A program made the translations under genes and the position numbers. From Tilletiaria anomala UBC 951 (Eukaryota > Basidiomycota > Exobasidiomycetes > Georgefischeriales > Tilletiariaceae), in contig NW_013547015.1 in NCBI RefSeq assembly GCF_000711695.1, positions 186,001 to 250,000 on the forward strand: a DNA stretch of 64,000 bases, given 5' to 3'. The number at the start of each line of letters is the position of its first letter. The first letter of the stretch is position 1. The notes beneath the pieces are model-generated. The model saw only the letters and a list, made by a program, of their open reading frames with translations. It was not told the DNA's origin and did no database searches. Of this stretch, positions 11,274 through 22,881 are shown one piece after another.

Positions 11274-12526
11274 GGGCGGCACCCCCAGATTCTGATCCTG
11301 CTCGCCGAGCAGCGGGGGCCAAGCGATAGTCTTTTCCCACGGCGCCTCTTGGCCATCTTCAATGAGGTTCTCGCGGTCAAGAATTGCACAGGAGAGAGCG
11401 GGCCGATGTGATTTATGTAGCAGAGCCCAGCGGTGCGAGTCAAGTGTGCTTCTGGTTTGTACAAAGATGAAGCACGAAGCATCACCAAGTCCCTCGATCC
11501 CAGAGGGAGCCCAAAGGACCTGCCCTTACGCCCATGCGAGTGGCAGGCTGTCTACGGAGCCTGGTAGGCTCGTATTAGGACGCGTGGTCCGTCTCTTAGG
11601 GTATCGAGTCTCTCCCGACGCTCTGAAGAGTTTTTCGAAGAGTCTAATATATGCTGGTCCTGGCCTGGCTACCCCTGCGTGGCGGTCTTTGTACGCGAGA
11701 CCCCGGGGGGGAGGAGGAGCAGTCGTCATGCATAGTCCGGCGCGAGACTGTTCAGAGAGCTCATGGACTTTCGTCGCAAGCGACTTTTGGCAACAGAATG
11801 GCGCGCGGTTTGGCCAAGAGCTTCTATCCAGCTGGGGATCTCATTATCATTGGGGGTCCGGCTGCTTGCCAGTTGCTTGCTTGCTTTTCTTTCGTGGGCA
11901 GAAGGGAATGGCGGACCAGCGTGTGCAAGAAAGAGGTAGAGCTCTCTCTCAGTCTCCCTTTCATCCTGTTCCATACCTGTTTCTGTTGTTTGACTCATCT
12001 GAACCGCTGCAGCACCACAGCAGTGGAGGAGTGCAGGCATCGGCACAGTCAAGTGCGCCTGGGTTTCTGAGCGGCACCACAACAGTCTGAATGGGGGTCT
12101 GCGCTGGTACGTCTGGCGTGCTGAGGCTTGACTTAACTACTGCGGTGTGCTGCTGATCACCTTCCCTCTTTATCACCTCCCTCTTCCCATCCATCCCAAG
12201 CCATCCTCCCCAAACCTCGAGCTCTGGCATCGTCGTCGTCTCATCCATCCAGCCCCTCTCGCAAGCTGAGCTTGCTTGATCTGCACGCTGACCACCCCCG
12301 AGGCAGAGCCAGAGGTAGAGGCAGTGGCAGTGGCAGACGCCAATCAGTCGATACCGACCGGCAGTCTGGCCTGATTGCAGGACGAGCCGAGTCGCCTCTT
12401 TCGACTATCCATCCACCCGTCTCCACCGTTACATATCATCACCCCTCTCCTCTCCAAGACAGCGAAGGAGCTTCCCAGCTGGTGAGTGTTACTGTACGTG
12501 GATACCCCTCGCTCGATGCTGCGGCC

Positions 12527-12549
12527 TGGATGGATGGATGGATGGATGC
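12527..12549. repeat. (GGAT)n tetranucleotide repeat
   Basis: Five near-perfect GGAT units about 190 bp before the ATG of the large Ser-rich gene. A shorter ATCC (reverse complement) run lies at about 10852-10868. Confidence 0.8.
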
Positions 12550-12733
12550 TGATCACTCTCACCCACCTCTTGCGCAGCGACCGCCCCTCCCGTTAGCCGA
12601 TCTGGAATCGATCTCCTCCCTCTCTTTCCCCGGACAGACGCACAGGCGAGGTGCTGAGCATCCCAGCCTCCACCCCTCATTGAGCACGCATTTAAAGCCA
12701 CTCCGAACCGGTTTGGAGGGAAAGGCGAGCAAG

Positions 12734-15700
12734 ATGACCACAGCCGCTGCCGGGTCGTCGGCAGACGCGCGCGGTCGACAAGAACGGCTCCAAGCTGCCA
12801 AGAAAAAGGTGAGGTCTGCAAGTCCAAGGGCGGCGCGCAGCATACATCCCCATAGTCGACTTGGCTGACGCTTGCGTGGCCCTTTCTCTCCCTCTGCATC
12901 TGCCCTGCAATCAGCTCAAGACGTTTAGAGCCAAGCAAGCCCAGATCGCGCGGCGCACATCGTCATCATCCGCATCCGGCTCGATCTCCTCCCTCCACGC
13001 GCTTAAGCCCTCGTCTGGCTCCAGCACAGGTATCCTCGCAACTTCCGACGCGGATGCCCAGCAGTTGACGCGCAGGAGCCTCATCGAAGCAGCTATCAAG
13101 GATGCCGATCGCGTTGCCCTCAGAGCCCAGCACGACGGCCCCAATGACTCCGCAATCTGCTCTCCCCATCCCTCGGCATCAGCATCGCCATCATCGTTTG
13201 CAGTAGCGGCAGTCAACAGCCGGCGGCACTCGTGCGCACTCAGCCGCAGCGCCGGCGGGCCACCACCCGCAGCGGGGTCTAGCAGGCACGGCCGCGGCCA
13301 CTCGCGCACGTCAAGCATCAGCATCTCGCTCAAGCCTGGTGCGCTGGGCGACTTTGTGCCGCGCCCACAGCAGCCGCAGCAACCAGCCGCCTTGACGGCC
13401 AGCATCGCTAGCGCCTCGGGCGTCTCGTCCATTAGTGCCCAAGTTGACGACGAGAGCGGCCCGCCGGTGAGGGAGGCGCGCATCGCCAAGAGGCGGAGCA
13501 TAAGCGTCCTTTCCGCCGCGGCGAGTACAACGACTTTCGTCGCATCCACAGGCGGCGGCCACTTCCGCGGCCACTCGCGCACCGGCTCGCGCACCTTTGC
13601 CGGCGCTCGACCGTCTGGCGTTATCGTGGCGACGGCACCGCCAGGCCGCAGCAGCGTTGAGGCAGTAGCAGCAGCAGCGCCGCTCGGGCTCAAGGGTCAC
13701 GGCGACGTGCAGATCGTCGCCGTCGAACATGGACCCGACATCACCGCCGCGAGCTTCATGCCTGCTAACCGGGACGCATGGGCTGACGAGCTCGATCTCG
13801 AGGGCGATGTGCAAGCTGAAGTAGGGGGCACGGCAGATGCACATGCCGCCGCAAGCGCAAGCGCGGACGCAGGGATAGGGATGCTCACACCGAGCTCGTC
13901 GCTCAACGCGGACCTCGCGGCGCTCGGCAAGCGCGCATCGTCCAGCAGCAACGGCTCGTCGCGCACCTCGCACTCGCCACAGCATCAACAGCAGCTGTCG
14001 TCGAAGAGCCTGACACCCGTCGCATCGCCCTCGCGCGCGCATGCGGCGCTCCTGGAGGAGCCTCAGACGCCCAGTGCGCTCTTCAGGGACTTGAATAGTA
14101 GCAACAGCAGCAGCCAGCAACAACAGCGTCTCCTGGCGATATCGCCATGGGCTTCGCCGTCCACGTCACCGTCCGCTTCGACGCTGCAGTTCGGCAGCAC
14201 CAGCGGTTCATCCACCGTAATTGGAGCAGCATCCAAGCGTCTCAGCCGGCACAACCGTCGTGCAAGCGTCGCGACGAAGCGCGAGAGCATGGAGGTCATG
14301 GGCGGCCTGTTGCACGGACCTGCCGCTGCTGCTGCCGGCGTGACGGGCTACTCAACCGCCGAGCGCCGCCGCTCGGCGGCCCGGCTGTCCGGCATCATGC
14401 CTGCCAGTGCGCTCTTTGGCGACATTCCGCCTGCTGCGGGAACCAGCAGTGCAGGAAAGAGGAGAAGCACCGTGCGCATCTCCGTGCAGCGCGACTGGAA
14501 CTGGCAGAGCGCCATCGCCGTTAATGGCAGCAACAGCAGCAACAGTGACGACATCGAGAGCCGCCTTTCTGCTCTCGACAAGCTCGAGGGAAAATCACCC
14601 AGTGCCAGCCTCAGCCTCAACCACGTCGCCAGCCCGGAAGCGGCAGCGGCGCAAGAAGCCCTCGCACAGTCCAGAGCAGCGCCGAAGCCGTTCCCGCTTA
14701 TCGTCCCAGATACCATCACGCATGCCGGGTCCAACACACAGGTCCCGCTCGTCACACTCCAGGGCAACACGCCGACGCCCGGCCCGAACACTGCAGCCGC
14801 CAACAAGCAGTTCATGCCTGGCTCTGACTCGGCCGCTGCGTCGCACCTGTGTTTTAGCCTGCCGCACACCGCCGGCGGGCTCTGGCCACCGCTCCTCTTC
14901 GATCGCGACGGTGCCGCCCTGGGTAGCAGCGGCGACGGAGATGACATTGGCAAGGACGGCAGCACCGCTGACCAAGCCGAGCAGGCGTACGTTGCATGCG
15001 TGGATCAGCGAGGGAGCCGGAGCAGCGTGCAGCTGCCCGACTTTGATGAACTGCACGGGACCGAGGGCATGAACAAGCGTGCGAGCTTGAGCCTGTTGGA
15101 GATGAACGAGAAGGCTACCAGCAGCGCCGCCCCCGGCGCGGATGGCGCGGTAGCAGCAAGTACCTGGGAAAGCGTCAACGCCGTTCTAACGATGACGTCG
15201 TTCGGCATGCGCGACGCGCTCGACTCACTTGCGTCGCCACGCGCATCGCACCGTCTGCCCTCGCCACTCGCATCGCCACAGGCCCTGCCACTGCCAAAGT
15301 CCCCTCTCGCAGGCAGTGCGAGCAGCATCGGCCTGCCGTCGACGCCGACACCATCCAACGCGGACGACGCTGCCACCGCCACCGCTGAAGGGCTCGGCAC
15401 GCTCGTCGAGGAGGAAGAGGACGAGGAGGATTACGCCGGATCGCCGTCCCAGCTCTCGGCGCTGGCGCTGCATAATGTCACGGCTGACTCACCTGATGGC
15501 ACCCCTTCCCCTGACGCAGACGATCCATCATCGACTCCAGGACCAGCGACATCGCCTCGGCAGTCGGGCGCAAAGGGGATGGAGGAGCAGCAGCAGCCGC
15601 GAGATGAAGAGCGAAAGAGGCGCGAAGAGGAGCTGGCGCAGATCAAGCGCAATCGCCGCGCCAGCGCGCTGACGCCCAAGCCCATGAAGCTTAAGAGCAG

Positions 15701-18700
15701 GCCCGCCAGTCTGTTCCTTGCGCCGAGCATGCGCAACAGCAACAGCACCGGCCTCGCTGCTTCCGACTTCAGCCCCACGGCTGGCGCTGGTGTGTTCTCG
15801 TCTGCCACTGCCGCTACAGGCGCTGCCACTGCGGAAAGCGCGGTTGCCCAAGCAAAAGCCAACCCACTACAGCCTCCGGAAGCAGGCACGGTGCACATGG
15901 AGGAGGAGGACTCTGTCGGCGAGCTCAGGCTTGGATGGTCTATGGCCAAGGCGCAGCGAGCAAGCGCCAGTAAAGTGGCGTCACTTGCGGGCGATCATCA
16001 GCTCACTTCTCCGCCCAGCTCGTCCATCGGCTTGGATGCACGCAAGCGTACGTGGCGCATGTCAATGCCAGCTGTTGCAGGCTCTCTGTCTGGCTCTAGC
16101 GCTGGCGCAACCGGTGCACCACAGCAGCGTATCGGAATGCGCAGGCTCCAGCTTGGTTCGCTCAATACCGCATTGCCATCGACAGTCGAGACGAGCCACA
16201 GTTTCGCCAGTGACCTCAGCAGCAGCAGCAGCAGCGGCAGCAGTGGTGGTATTGGCGGGATAAGCATACCCTTCAGCAGTGGCAGCGGCAGCAGCAACGC
16301 GGGGCCTGTCAAGCGTCGCAGCAGCATCATCTACAAGAGCAGTGAGGCTAAACAGAGTACTCCACTTATCGGGTCCTCTGCGTCCAGTGGCGGCTTCAAC
16401 CTTATGCGCAGCTCATCCAGCGATTCCATCAGCTCGACCATCTCATCTAGTGGTATTGTCGGAGCCTCTGCAGCAGCAGCTGCAGGCGGCATCTCGGCCG
16501 CAGCATGGGATGAGCTCAAGACGAGGGCACAGCGCGATGCTGCGCTGCTCGACAGCATGCGCAGGCAACTCGAGGCCGCACAGAAGGAGCTGGCGGGGGA
16601 GAAGCTGCGTGCCGAGCGCGAGTACACGGATCTCGAGCGGTTGATGCAAAACGAGAAGCTCAGCTTGGCAGCCAAGATCCAAGAGGCTGAACGGAACGCT
16701 TCGGCTCGTACAACAGAGGCGGAGACCGCACAGGCCGAACTGCAGAAGGTCCGCGAAGCCCTCGAGGAGACCGAAGCTGAGCGCGATACCTACCAAGAAG
16801 ATGTCGATGGCTGGCGTACCCGCTGTGCTGACCTCGAGAAGAAGCTTGCAAGTGAGCGTAGTCGCGCTGAAGCCGAGACGCGAGCGCGACGGGGCGTGGC
16901 AGCCAAGGTCAAGCGTCTAATTGCACAGCTCGAAGCTACGGGTGCACAAGTTTCCCCCGAAGATCAGCTGCAACCGGAAGATGTCGCTCCGTCTGTGCTG
17001 GATCGTGTCACACCTGGCCACGTCTCGCGCTACAGTCCCTCTTCACCCATGGCGCCTGGCGCCAGTGGTTACTTCAGCCAGTCTTCCGCCATGCCGCCAC
17101 CAGAACAGACAGTCAAGCTACTTGCAGACATGCGCCAGCAGATTTTCAACCTCGCTGGCACGCTTGAACATGAGCGCAGGGAGCGCGCAAAGGCTGCCGA
17201 TGAATTGGAGTCGCTTCGCGCCCAGAGCAATCAAGAGCAGGGCCCTGAGCCCGCAGAACTGCCTCAACCAGCACCTGAGAGCTTCCACCGGGGTGACTCT
17301 AGCAGCCTTCCAGAGAACACTGTTCTGGAGTGTGAGCAACCTGCGATCACATCGCAAATGCCCATCACAACCGTCTCGCCTGGCCGTAGCAGCCGCAACA
17401 AGCGACATGTCTTTGCCTACGACTCTTCTACTGGCAGCCAGGAACACAGCTCCGCTTCGGCCGGTTCGCAGAGCTTGAGTAATACGACCGTCTCGGAAAC
17501 CCCATTCGACGAGGAATCCTTCGCCAAAGCACAGGCAGCCCTGGCAGCGTCCGAAGAGGATGACTCGGAGGGTGATTTCAGTCTCGCAACCGGCCGTGGC
17601 ACTCTGCAGACGCTGGACGAGGTGGAGGAGGAGGAAGCACCTAGCGACGGTGTGGCGAACGAGTCACTGTGCTCAGACGATGCCACGCCTGTGCGGCCCT
17701 CGATCGACGTCGAAGGAGGGGCCGTTAATGGTGACTTACACTTCGACGAAGATACCGCATGGGATGCTTCTAGCGAAGTCAAAGATGATCGCCTGCAGGG
17801 CCCGCCTTCTGTGAACAAGGTGCCCCTTGTGGCGCTCGAGGGCCACTTGCTCGATATGTCTAGTCCCAGGAGCAGCGATGGCAGAAGATCGACGATGTCC
17901 GTGACGATGCCTAGCTTGCAGCATACTTCCAGCCACCGGGACAGCGACGATAGCTCGTTTGACAGCCAAGGACCCGCATCTCCGCCAAATGGGCAGTCTG
18001 GTGACATGGACGACAGTGACTATGAAGATGTCCCAGAGCCATTTGAGGAGATGGAGGAGCGACCCGAGTTCATTCCGGAGTGGTCCTTCCACAAGGCGAG
18101 CAAGCACGCGCTGCGCCGTATGGCTGTCAATTCAACCAAGCGTAGCGTCAAGCACTCCAAGATTCCTAGTGTGGAAGACTTCTTTGGTATCATGAACGAG
18201 ACAACTCTTCCGCCCTTGCCTTCATCATCAGACGCCCTCGATATGCCGCCCATCCACATCGACGCTGTCCCTTTCATGCATAGATACATTGGCTACGGAA
18301 CTCGCTCAAGTGTACGATCCGCCTCCGTCAAGGGGGTGTCAGGCATCCCTGCGCCACGCTACAGCCCATACGATAGCTTCGAAGCGACAACGCGAGCCTC
18401 CATGTCCGAATCCTCAGATGGTGGCCGCCAATCAGTAGACTCCACCTCATCGTACCTCTCTCGCGCCACTGGCATCTTGTCGGGTGCAAGCGTTGGCCGC
18501 GTCTCGCAGGGTGTAACCAATGCTTTTAGCGGACTCGGTGGCTACCTCACGAAACAGGACGCTTTCTCAGTCGCGCAGGCGGGCAACTCGGCCAGCCAAC
18601 CTCATCCAATGCAATCTGTCACTGAAGAGCGGGAACCTGCTATGTACTCGACGAAGCGCAGACAAGACACGGGCAGCTCCATCGCATCGTCAGCATCATC

Positions 18701-18827
18701 CACGCGCCCAGCAAGACAGTTTGTCCCTCGCTATGGCGGCCCACCTCTGATTGCAACACCCTCATGGGAATTAGACTTTACACACGCCACGGGTGGCGCA
18801 GGCAGCCACCCCGTAATTGTTTTGTGA
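12734..18827 (+). CDS. Very large Ser-rich coiled-coil protein of unknown function
   Basis: Two exons, 12734..12808 and 12915..18827, phase-0 intron, about 1,995 aa. I do not recognise an orthologue by name. The intron splits a basic helix that reads RQERLQAAKKK/LKTFRAKQAQ. This resembles the short Lys-rich N-terminal motif of golgins such as GM130 (LAAAKKKL), so a Golgi or vesicle-tether role is possible but only suggested. Residues about 30-1220 are disordered, with Ser, Ala and Gly runs, many SP sites and repeated RRxS-type sites. A coiled coil spans about 1221-1367, starting near WDELKTRAQRDAALLDSMRR. A second short helix (VKLLADMRQQIFNLAGTLEH) lies at about 1422-1465. Near the C-terminus a less biased block (PEFIPEWSFHKASKHALRRM to PPIHIDAVPFMHRYIGYGT, about 1742-1820) looks conserved-domain-like. 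It could be a polarity or septation scaffold instead. Confidence 0.8.
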
Positions 18828-19039
18828 CAAGCTACGCAACTACTGTATTGTAATACTCATACGAAAGATTACGAATCTCTGATAAGAAGCACTTCGCTCA
18901 GTGATGGAATCATATAATTGCAGCCATTGGACGGAAGACTGCATAGTTCGACATGCGCACACGATTGAAGACACATCGAATCAAGGTGGAACATCAGCCA
19001 TCCTGTCTATACATCGCATTCGATGCCGGCGTCGAGGTT

Positions 19040-22000
19040 CTACACCTGCCGGTCCGACAGGCGGCCACGTAGCGCAGCTGAAACATCTCGGAACTCTTTG
19101 AGCATTCTCGACCTCACAGTCTGCCACTGCTGCTCCCCACCCAAGGCTGCGGACAGCCACGATGGCGTGTGCAATGTGCTTTCACTTCCGAAACGTGAAG
19201 TCTTTGCGTCTTCCAGTTGCTCCGCAAGTGGCGACTTGCCGCTCGCACCCGATAGGACAGAAGCCTGCGGAGCAAGGTTATCAGCGGTCCGAGCTTGCTG
19301 ATTGATAAACTCGATGCCAGGGAGCTCACCCTGAAAGCAAATTCTGCCGTGTGCAGAAGTTCTAAAGGTGTGGTCGACTGGTCCAAGAGTCTGTCCCAAT
19401 CTGAGGTACCATCGGTCGGGCGTCTCGCGAATCGAGCTTCTGCAGATGTCAGCTGGTCGGAATTGTGAAGCAGAGCGTGCGTCAGACTTTACTGCGGGAG
19501 CCTGGAACGCATGCTTGAGTGACGTACGTTTGTAGTAGTCTCTCCTGTAAGCCCGGACGGACTCTGCACGGCGGAAGCGATAGACCAGACAAAGTTAGCC
19601 TGATGGTGCATGAATCGGCAGCGTCAGTCTTGCGGTCGATTCAGCGCATACACATCTCAGTCGACTCACGTTACAGCGCGGGCCTGAACCAAGAAGCTCC
19701 CATATCGAGGGCGCATCGGCGGGCATGTAAGATGGGAAAACGTTGAAATCTCGCTGGTCGTGTAAGACGGGCGATATGGTGCTGGGACCCTGACCTTGCG
19801 CCAGGATGGTCGCGGCGAGTCTTTTCGCGCCGTCAATGTCCTTGTTCGAAAGCTCACAGAGCATCAGCTCGGTGTTGAAGAGCTGACGCATCAAAGAGCC
19901 GTCGAGACACTCGTAAAATTCCAAGAGCTCCTCCGCTCGTGAGTAATTGTGGAAATGGAACGCCCTGAAGATCATTTGAGGTGTCTGAAACGAATCGCAA
20001 CGTCAGTTGGTCCAAGTTCGGGCAAAGACGAGCAATGCTATTCCCTTCAACACGCACATCTTCTTTGTTCTCGTTGTAGATCCCCATGAACTTGTTGATC
20101 GTTGCTTGAAGGTCAGAGCCATTTGGAGATATGACAGAAGCGAAAGCCGAGCAGCGCTCAAAGAGCCAGTGGGTTAAGCTGTCTTGCTGCACGGATTTGA
20201 CGCCAAGTTGGAGGAAATGTTCGAGTGCGAGAGGCCAAGCCCCAAGCAGGACGCAGATTCGAATAAGGAGGAGACGAAGGACGTAGCCCTTCGGCGAGTG
20301 TTGGAGTGCCTGCGTCAGCAGCTCGGCGGCGTCGTAAAGGTGTCGAAGGTGAGCGCTTGGGGGGAGTGCATCTCCTTCCGTTGCAGAGAGCGACAGCGAA
20401 AGTGACCACGCAGACACGAGAGCCTCCCCTGCAAGAAAAGCAAGGTCGTCTGCAGGATGCATCTCTGTCTTCGGGAGATCTCTTCCAAGAGGCAAAGCTC
20501 GCAGGTAATCTTCAAAATACTCCCGAGCTGAAGCTGTTTCCACTTCTAACATCTGGCGGCATTCCTCTGGCGTGGCGTCGGCCGTAGGATACGTGCGCAA
20601 GAGTCGCCGCAACTTCTGCGCGTTGATGTATCTCGTGAGTTCCTTTTCATCATCGAAAGGCAGGTCGGATCTCGACGTCGCCGCACGGACCCATCCGCCG
20701 CTTGACGTTAATGCGGTTCTCTCGTCTTGTGACAGGGTCAACACAGCAGGTCGGAGATCCTCGTATGCACATCGTTTACTGCTGAAGAGGTCAAAATAAT
20801 CGTGTACTAAAATAGGCAAGCGATGTTTTGCAGCATCTTTGAGCACGGCAGCTGAAGATTCTGCTTGCCGAGCTTGCCGATCGATCTCTAAGCGCGCGAG
20901 AAAGAGCGCTCGCTCCTTCATCGCAGCTGCTTTTTTCTTGTTTTGCGCTTGCCGCTTTTTCTTGTTCTTGCTTCCCGCCGTACTTGATGCCGAAGGCGCA
21001 GGGGAAGCATCCTCCTTGTCTTCTTGCCGCACAACGGACGATGATGAACCAGTCGTTGGCAATTGTGTTGACACGGCCGCAATGTATGTAGGCAGAATCT
21101 CCTCCAGGAAGAGTCGCGTCTCTTCGACTGGATGAAAGCCATCTTCTATTTCACGTTCCCCGTTACCGGATTCCTGCTTGAAAGCCGCATCGACCAGGCG
21201 TACCAATGTCGCCCAATCACGATCACCGTGCTGTTTCACCTGGAGCATTGCTTCTTCTTTAATATCTTTCCACAATTGGAGCCGTCTCATAACTTCCTGC
21301 CGGATTTCTTTGATGTCCGGATTGCCAACTAGGCCTTGTACCGGTGTGCGAGTGTCATATGAGGGGGCCACGTCCTTCGGGTCGCGAAGGGGGTTCAGGC
21401 CGCAATGTATTCGACCAGCATCGGACTGCAAGGTTGCGAACGCTTCACGCCACTTTCCCTGCTTCGTGAGAGTCGAAAGAAGTATGTGGAACTGCTCGAC
21501 TTCAGAAGTGGAGCCGTCGAAGTAGCTGAACAAGGCCATGTCAGGCTCTACCGGGCTCGTGGATGACAGGGAGGCGAAAAATGCTTCAACTGAGGTGTGC
21601 TTGAGGATCATTCGTTCTGCTAGTTCGAGTGACACCGCCGCACTCGGAGACGATGTGTCGCGATGCTGAGTATTTCACGCAATTATTCAGACACTTTCAA
21701 AAATTATCGTCTCCATCGCCTTGCGCTTACCATCAAGTGATAGCATACGACGCTCCACCAAAAGTAATGACCTGCTGGATCCCCCTTCACTGTCTTGGCC
21801 ATTTCCGGAGGCCAGCTTCTCTTGCCCTTTGGCACTCCTGCAGCGCTAGAGAAGGTCTTGTACATCCTGATTGCAAGCTGCTGAGCGCGCTGATACTCTC
21901 GTGTGACAATAAGGGTTTCGAACGTTTTCTGACAAAGCTGCTCATCCTGCGGCTGCAGCTTGGCCGCTGTGTCGAGCAAGTCTGCGGAGACTGTCCTGTG

Positions 22001-22390
22001 ACCATAACGATCGAGCACAGCAGTGAGAGGTAGTAGGACATCGTGGTCTGCTGTTCCCAGCCCAGCTGATGCTTGACTCAAAGCCGAGCTGATCGCTTCG
22101 TCGTCTCTCCGAAGTCTCATGAGAGCCAGCGCCTTAAGGGCCGCCGCCAGAGGGTTCTTCTTTGCGTCGGATTTGGCCGCTATATCGCTGTTCGATGTCG
22201 GCAAATGGTCGCCCAAAATTCTCTGGCATTCTCTCAGCGCACCTGTTGGACGTCCAGCGTCCAAGTTGGCGTAGATGGCCTGGCACTGTCGTTGCTGGAC
22301 ATTCAGCAGATGCGAAGGAGTACTGGCCGGAGCGGCAAGCTCAATGCGAGACTTGCCGCCCCCCCTCCCGTTGCTGGAGCTTGATTCCAT
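19040..22390 (-). CDS. NAA25: NatB N-acetyltransferase auxiliary subunit (Mdm20/NAA25)
   Basis: This is the non-catalytic, ribosome-anchoring subunit that pairs with Naa20/Nat3 to acetylate Met-Asp/Glu/Asn/Gln N-termini, including actin and tropomyosin. Proposed exons: 22390..21731, 21665..20058, 19984..19670, 19599..19493, 19439..19040, about 1,029 aa. Early TPR-like helices read NPLAAALKALALMRLRRDDEA and LQPQDEQLCQKTFETLIVTR. The middle has LRHLYDAAELLTQAL and YVLRLLLIRICVLLGAWPLA, the family's central Arm/TPR block. Exon 3 has the RDFNVFPSYMP run, then GSGPRCN/ANFVW across the intron, comparable to the VFP...GPRPNxxWV part of fungal Mdm20. The last two exons rest on splice signals and phase only. 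A 66-nt candidate intron near 19,267-19,332 leaves the frame open whether or not it is spliced. Start: MESSSS at 22390 preferred; an in-frame ATG at 22495 is possible. Confidence 0.82.
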
Positions 22391-22881
22391 CTGACCGCCG
22401 CGCTCCGATCCCTTTCTCCGCGCCTGATTCCATGGCCACCGGGCACCAAGCAATGTGGCTTCCTGGAAGAACAGATTCCCTTTCACATATTGCATACCAT
22501 GATCGTAACGGGGTATGTCTCGTTGAGCTGTGCAGTGCGGAAGTGTGCTATCGGTAGACCTTGAAATGGGTTCCGAGTCCCGTGGGTTGAATAACAGTCA
22601 CGTGGTCGTCAAACGCGTGCTTCATTGGAAAGCAACACGGCCATGCACAAGAAGGCACCCTGCTGGTCCCTTGACCTATTGACCTCATCCCCATCTCCCT
22701 ATATTCTCCTTCTGCTCCCCGACTAAAACTAGTGGCCAGCTTCTGAATTGACATACATGGCATTCCTCGTATATGATGCTCTATGTGCTTAGCTAGCTCG
22801 CTGTCAACGACGCGAAACGCGTAATATCGCCACCGTTACCCGAGTCATCGATGCGGGCCGAAGCAAGAGCAACTTGCAAAC
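22391..22881. other. Divergent promoter region NAA25 / Mto1-like
   Basis: About 490 bp between two start codons. No motif stands out to me beyond ordinary promoter-like sequence. Confidence 0.55.

Larger units (their letters stand above)
10239..12733. other. Long divergent intergenic region
   Basis: About 2.5 kb between the XPO1 start and the start of the large Ser-rich gene. It contains a (TA)n tract (11253-11273), GGAT/ATCC runs near 10852 and 12527, and GA/CT-rich stretches near 10500-10570. Open frames exist (for example 11362-12090 +), but they show no domain, are rich in stop-free low-complexity codons and lack convincing context. The 3' part may be a long 5' UTR of the next gene with an extra leader intron, which I cannot prove. 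Confidence 0.5.

Noticed and set aside
11362-12090. 242-codon frame on + in the XPO1 to giant-gene gap
   Set aside because: No domain, odd composition (Ser/Arg/Cys/Trp-rich), overlapping frames on the other strand, no splice partners; more likely leader or chance.
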